Source: Bradyrhizobium sp. ISRA464 (lineage in GTDB: Bacteria; Pseudomonadota; Alphaproteobacteria; Rhizobiales; Xanthobacteraceae). Taken from it: 64,000 nucleotides of DNA. The stretch covers positions 6,882,001-6,946,000 of the forward strand of contig NZ_CP094526.1 in NCBI RefSeq assembly GCF_029910095.1, read 5' to 3'. Made by a program: the position numbers and the translations under genes. Of the stretch, positions 60,488 through 64,000 are shown piece by piece. The stretch's first letter is position 1. Each line of letters opens with the position of its first letter. The notes under the pieces are model-generated. The model was not told where the DNA came from and did not search any database. It saw nothing but the letters and a program-made list of their open reading frames with translations.

Positions 60488-60787
60488 AATGCTGAGGACA
60501 GAGCCGTGCCGCGAGGATTGCGCCGCCGGCCCTACGGGGGGCTGAGACTACAGTTGCACCCCATCGGGCACACGATCTGCAACGATCCGGAGTGACCGCC
60601 CTCCTGGAATATGCACATCGCTGGTACGCTCCGGGATGAGTGGCAACGTCAGGTATGGCTCGCCAATACAAGCTCTCGCGCCTCACATTGCCCGATGCAA
60701 GCTGGACGACGGTATTCCAACACGGCTCCAAGGGAACGAGCCTCGTCGACAGCCTTGGTGGCCCGCTGTATCAATGAGCAAACAAAA
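60488..60787. other. region between hypothetical gene and groEL terminator
   Basis: 300 bp with no supported gene. The 119-aa gene's promoter would be here. Confidence 0.4.
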
Positions 60788-60820
60788 CCCCGGCAATTGC
60801 TGCCGGGGCTTTCTTATTTT
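60780..60820. terminator. bidirectional rho-independent terminator after groEL
   Basis: Arms CCCCGGCA (60788-60795) and TGCCGGGG (60801-60808) pair around ATTGC. On the minus strand TTTTGTTT follows, 37 bp after the groEL stop; on the plus strand CTTTCTTATTTTT follows. Confidence 0.88.
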
Positions 60821-60844
60821 TGCGTTCCGCGTGACGCGACTGGA

Positions 60845-62512
<1,668 letters not shown>

Positions 62513-62581
62513 TCATTTCATCTCACCCTGGATAGGACGCCCAGCAGGCGCTCCTCAGGGGTGAGCGGTGCGAGCAGTGGA

Positions 62582-62896
62582 TTAGGCGGCCTTCTTGCTG
62601 GAAGATATTTCGGTGAGAACGCCCATGATGTCGCTCTCCTTCATGATCAACAGCTCCTGGCCATCGATCTTGACCTCGGTGCCCGACCATTTGCCGAACA
62701 GCACGCGGTCGCCGATCTTCAAATCAATCGGGATCAACTTGCCTGCCTCATCACGGCCACCTGGGCCGACGGCGATGACTTCGCCCTGGGAGGGCTTTTC
62801 CTTGGCTGTGTCTGGAATGATGATGCCGCCAGCGGACTTCTCTTCTGCGTCGATGCGCTTGACGACGACGCGGTCATGAAGTGGACGGAAAGTCAT
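62582..62896 (-). CDS. groES: GroES co-chaperonin
   Basis: 104 residues starting [19 protein letters not shown], with the mobile loop [18 protein letters not shown] and YAKYA-like roof region [18 protein letters not shown] lies 5 bp before the ATG. Forms an operon with groEL. Confidence 0.97.
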   Translation of the reverse strand: MTFRPLHDRVVVKRIDAEEKSAGGIIIPDTAKEKPSQGEVIAVGPGGRDEAGKLIPIDLKIGDRVLFGKWSGTEVKIDGQELLIMKESDIMGVLTEISSSKKAA

Positions 62897-62939
62897 ACAG
62901 TCCTCCTAACTATTTGCACGAGTTAACGATTCTCGACTG

Positions 62940-62966
62940 TTAGCAGTCGATGCCGGCGAGTGCTAA
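62940..62966 (-). promoter_or_regulatory. CIRCE operator of groESL
   Basis: Arms TTAGCAGTC (62940-62948) and GAGTGCTAA (62958-62966) are separated by nine bases: the HrcA-binding CIRCE element TTAGCACTC-N9-GAGTGCTAA with one mismatch. It lies 44 bp upstream of the groES ATG. Confidence 0.9.
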
Positions 62967-63330
62967 CGCAGGCGGAACTGAAATAGGACAGGCTTCTTCC
63001 GGAGCAAGGGTCTGTAGCAAAAAAATTGGCGCTTACCCCCTACCTAAAGAAGGAGCCCGCCGTTTGCCGACGGGACCTTCCGACCAAAGCCAAGACGATT
63101 TGGTGGCCCCATTATGCCTCGGGCTACGCCCAACCCGACCAGCAGGTAGCGGGAACGACTTCGAGTTTTCTAAAGGCGTCCTTGGGTCCGGGACTTGCCA
63201 CCGGTTGGGCTCGCATAAGAACCCTGAAAGATCTCTGACGGCCGGAAACGGCACTGCATCTGAAAGCAGAGGCTCTCATTCTTTTCAGCCGCGGCTCGCA
63301 GGCAATGTTGCCAGCAGTTCTCAATCCTCA
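62967..63330. other. intergenic region upstream of groESL
   Basis: 364 bp. The groESL promoter should lie within the first 50 bp. No gene supported in the rest. Confidence 0.4.
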
Positions 63331-64000
63331 CTATTCTCCCCCCTCGTAGAACAGCTCCAGCGGCAGACCGACCAGAGCCTTGCCGATCCAATCGCGCGCG
63401 ATCACATTAGAGGGCCCCATCGCGATGGCCGCGCGCGCGTCGCGGAAGGCGCGTTCGATCGGCCCCCGATGGTACCCATAGCCGCCCGTTACCGTCAGAG
63501 CCGTGGCCGCGACTTTGTTGGCGACTTCGGCGGCATGCACCTTGAACTCGGTCAGCGGGATAAGGATTTCACTCTGCGGCCTGCCAGCGCGCCACAGCGC
63601 GTCCAGTTGGCCCGCGAGTTCGTTGCGCCAAGGCCGCAGCGTCTCGACCAGCACCTTGGCTGCCCCGAGTTCCTGCCGGATCGCTTGGTAGTCCGAAAGA
63701 CTCTTGTTCCGATCCCTATGCACGAAGCGTGTGGTGTGCGCGACCGCCGCGTTCAGCGCGCCGCGCGCCACACCTTCCCAGACAGAGCCGAGCCCAATCA
63801 AGTAGACGGGCGACACCCCGTCATAGATAATCTCCTTGCCCTGCCCTTCGGCACCAAGCCTGTCGCGTTGTGGTACACGCACGTTGATGTAGCGGATTGC
63901 GCCCGAATGATTAGCCTTGACACCCAGCGCATCCCATGGCCGTGACTCAATGCCGGGGGACGTGCCGTCGACGATGAAGAACACGATGTCGGTCTGATCC
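63331..64000 (-). CDS. acyl-CoA dehydrogenase-like flavoprotein, N-terminal part outside window
   Basis: The minus frame is open to the right edge, where it enters as DQTDIVFFIVDGTSPGIES. The visible 222 residues include IYDGVSPVYLIGLGSVWEGVARGALNAAV and the helical C-terminal domain with VTGGYGYHRGPIERAFRDAR, where the acyl-CoA dehydrogenase glycine-tyrosine and FAD-contact motifs are recognisable. It ends LELFYEGGE. Catalytic base and substrate cannot be judged from this half. It may oxidise an acyl-CoA or act as a related flavin monooxygenase. Confidence 0.85.
   Translation of the reverse strand, partial: DQTDIVFFIVDGTSPGIESRPWDALGVKANHSGAIRYINVRVPQRDRLGAEGQGKEIIYDGVSPVYLIGLGSVWEGVARGALNAAVAHTTRFVHRDRNKSLSDYQAIRQELGAAKVLVETLRPWRNELAGQLDALWRAGRPQSEILIPLTEFKVHAAEVANKVAATALTVTGGYGYHRGPIERAFRDARAAIAMGPSNVIARDWIGKALVGLPLELFYEGGE

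Overview
The window reads as part of a Bradyrhizobium symbiosis region (island or symbiotic plasmid). This rests on the gene set: an uptake-hydrogenase (hup/hyp) operon, the symbiotic cbb3 oxidase (fixNOQP) with its maturation genes (fixGHIS), FixL, FixJ and FixK regulators, the flavonoid sensor pair nodV/nodW, Nod-factor decoration genes (nodM, noeL, nolK), type III effector genes behind tts boxes (nopP and a second candidate), a nod box, dctA, groESL, and an IS element. Gene names are assigned from remembered family features; no database search was possible.

Layout. 1-12.1 kb (minus strand): hupS-L-C-D-F-(G)-H-(I)-(J)-K-hypA-B-F-C-D, running off the left edge, behind a -24/-12 type promoter at about 12.16 kb. 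The structural genes and hyp genes look intact, but hupG appears frameshifted, hupI has lost an iron-ligand cysteine, and no recognisable hupJ exists. 12.6-13.4 kb: a tts box driving a small probable secreted protein built from two copies of one module. 13.7-16.6 kb: a pair of M16 peptidases. 17.4-18.1 kb: fixJ. 19.3-27.7 kb: fixNOQP and fixGHIS with FixK-type boxes. 28.6-31.3 kb: a membrane-bound haem-PAS FixL and a FixK, with fixJ unusually detached from fixL. 31.3-32.6 kb: small proteins and a CBS-BON protein behind a perfect FixK box. 33.1-36.0 kb: a Rieske oxygenase, its reductase and a GntR regulator with a palindromic operator candidate. 36.4-38.7 kb: a complete IS21-family element with a 5-bp target duplication. 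39.6 kb: a strong nod box with only a broken ORF downstream. 40.2-46.1 kb: dctA, nodV, nodW and a third lone receiver. 46.6-49.8 kb: nopP (tts box) and nodM. 51.2-53.3 kb: noeL-nolK. 53.8-56.4 kb: metE under a cobalamin riboswitch. 57.2-59.5 kb: an MFS transporter with no usable start and an NfeC-like exported protein. 60.1-63.0 kb: a hypothetical gene and groES-groEL with a CIRCE operator. The right edge is the C-terminal part of an acyl-CoA dehydrogenase-like gene.

How the parts fit. Low oxygen in the nodule would be read by FixL and FixJ, passed to FixK, and would switch on the high-affinity oxidase, its copper/haem assembly proteins and the CBS-BON unit. Hydrogenase would recycle nitrogenase-derived H2 if its maturation still works. 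DctA would import C4-dicarboxylates. NodVW would respond to host isoflavones; NodM, NoeL and NolK would supply glucosamine and GDP-fucose for Nod factors; NopP and the second tts-box gene would be delivered into the host. Many intergenic stretches are long and empty, as is common in symbiosis islands.
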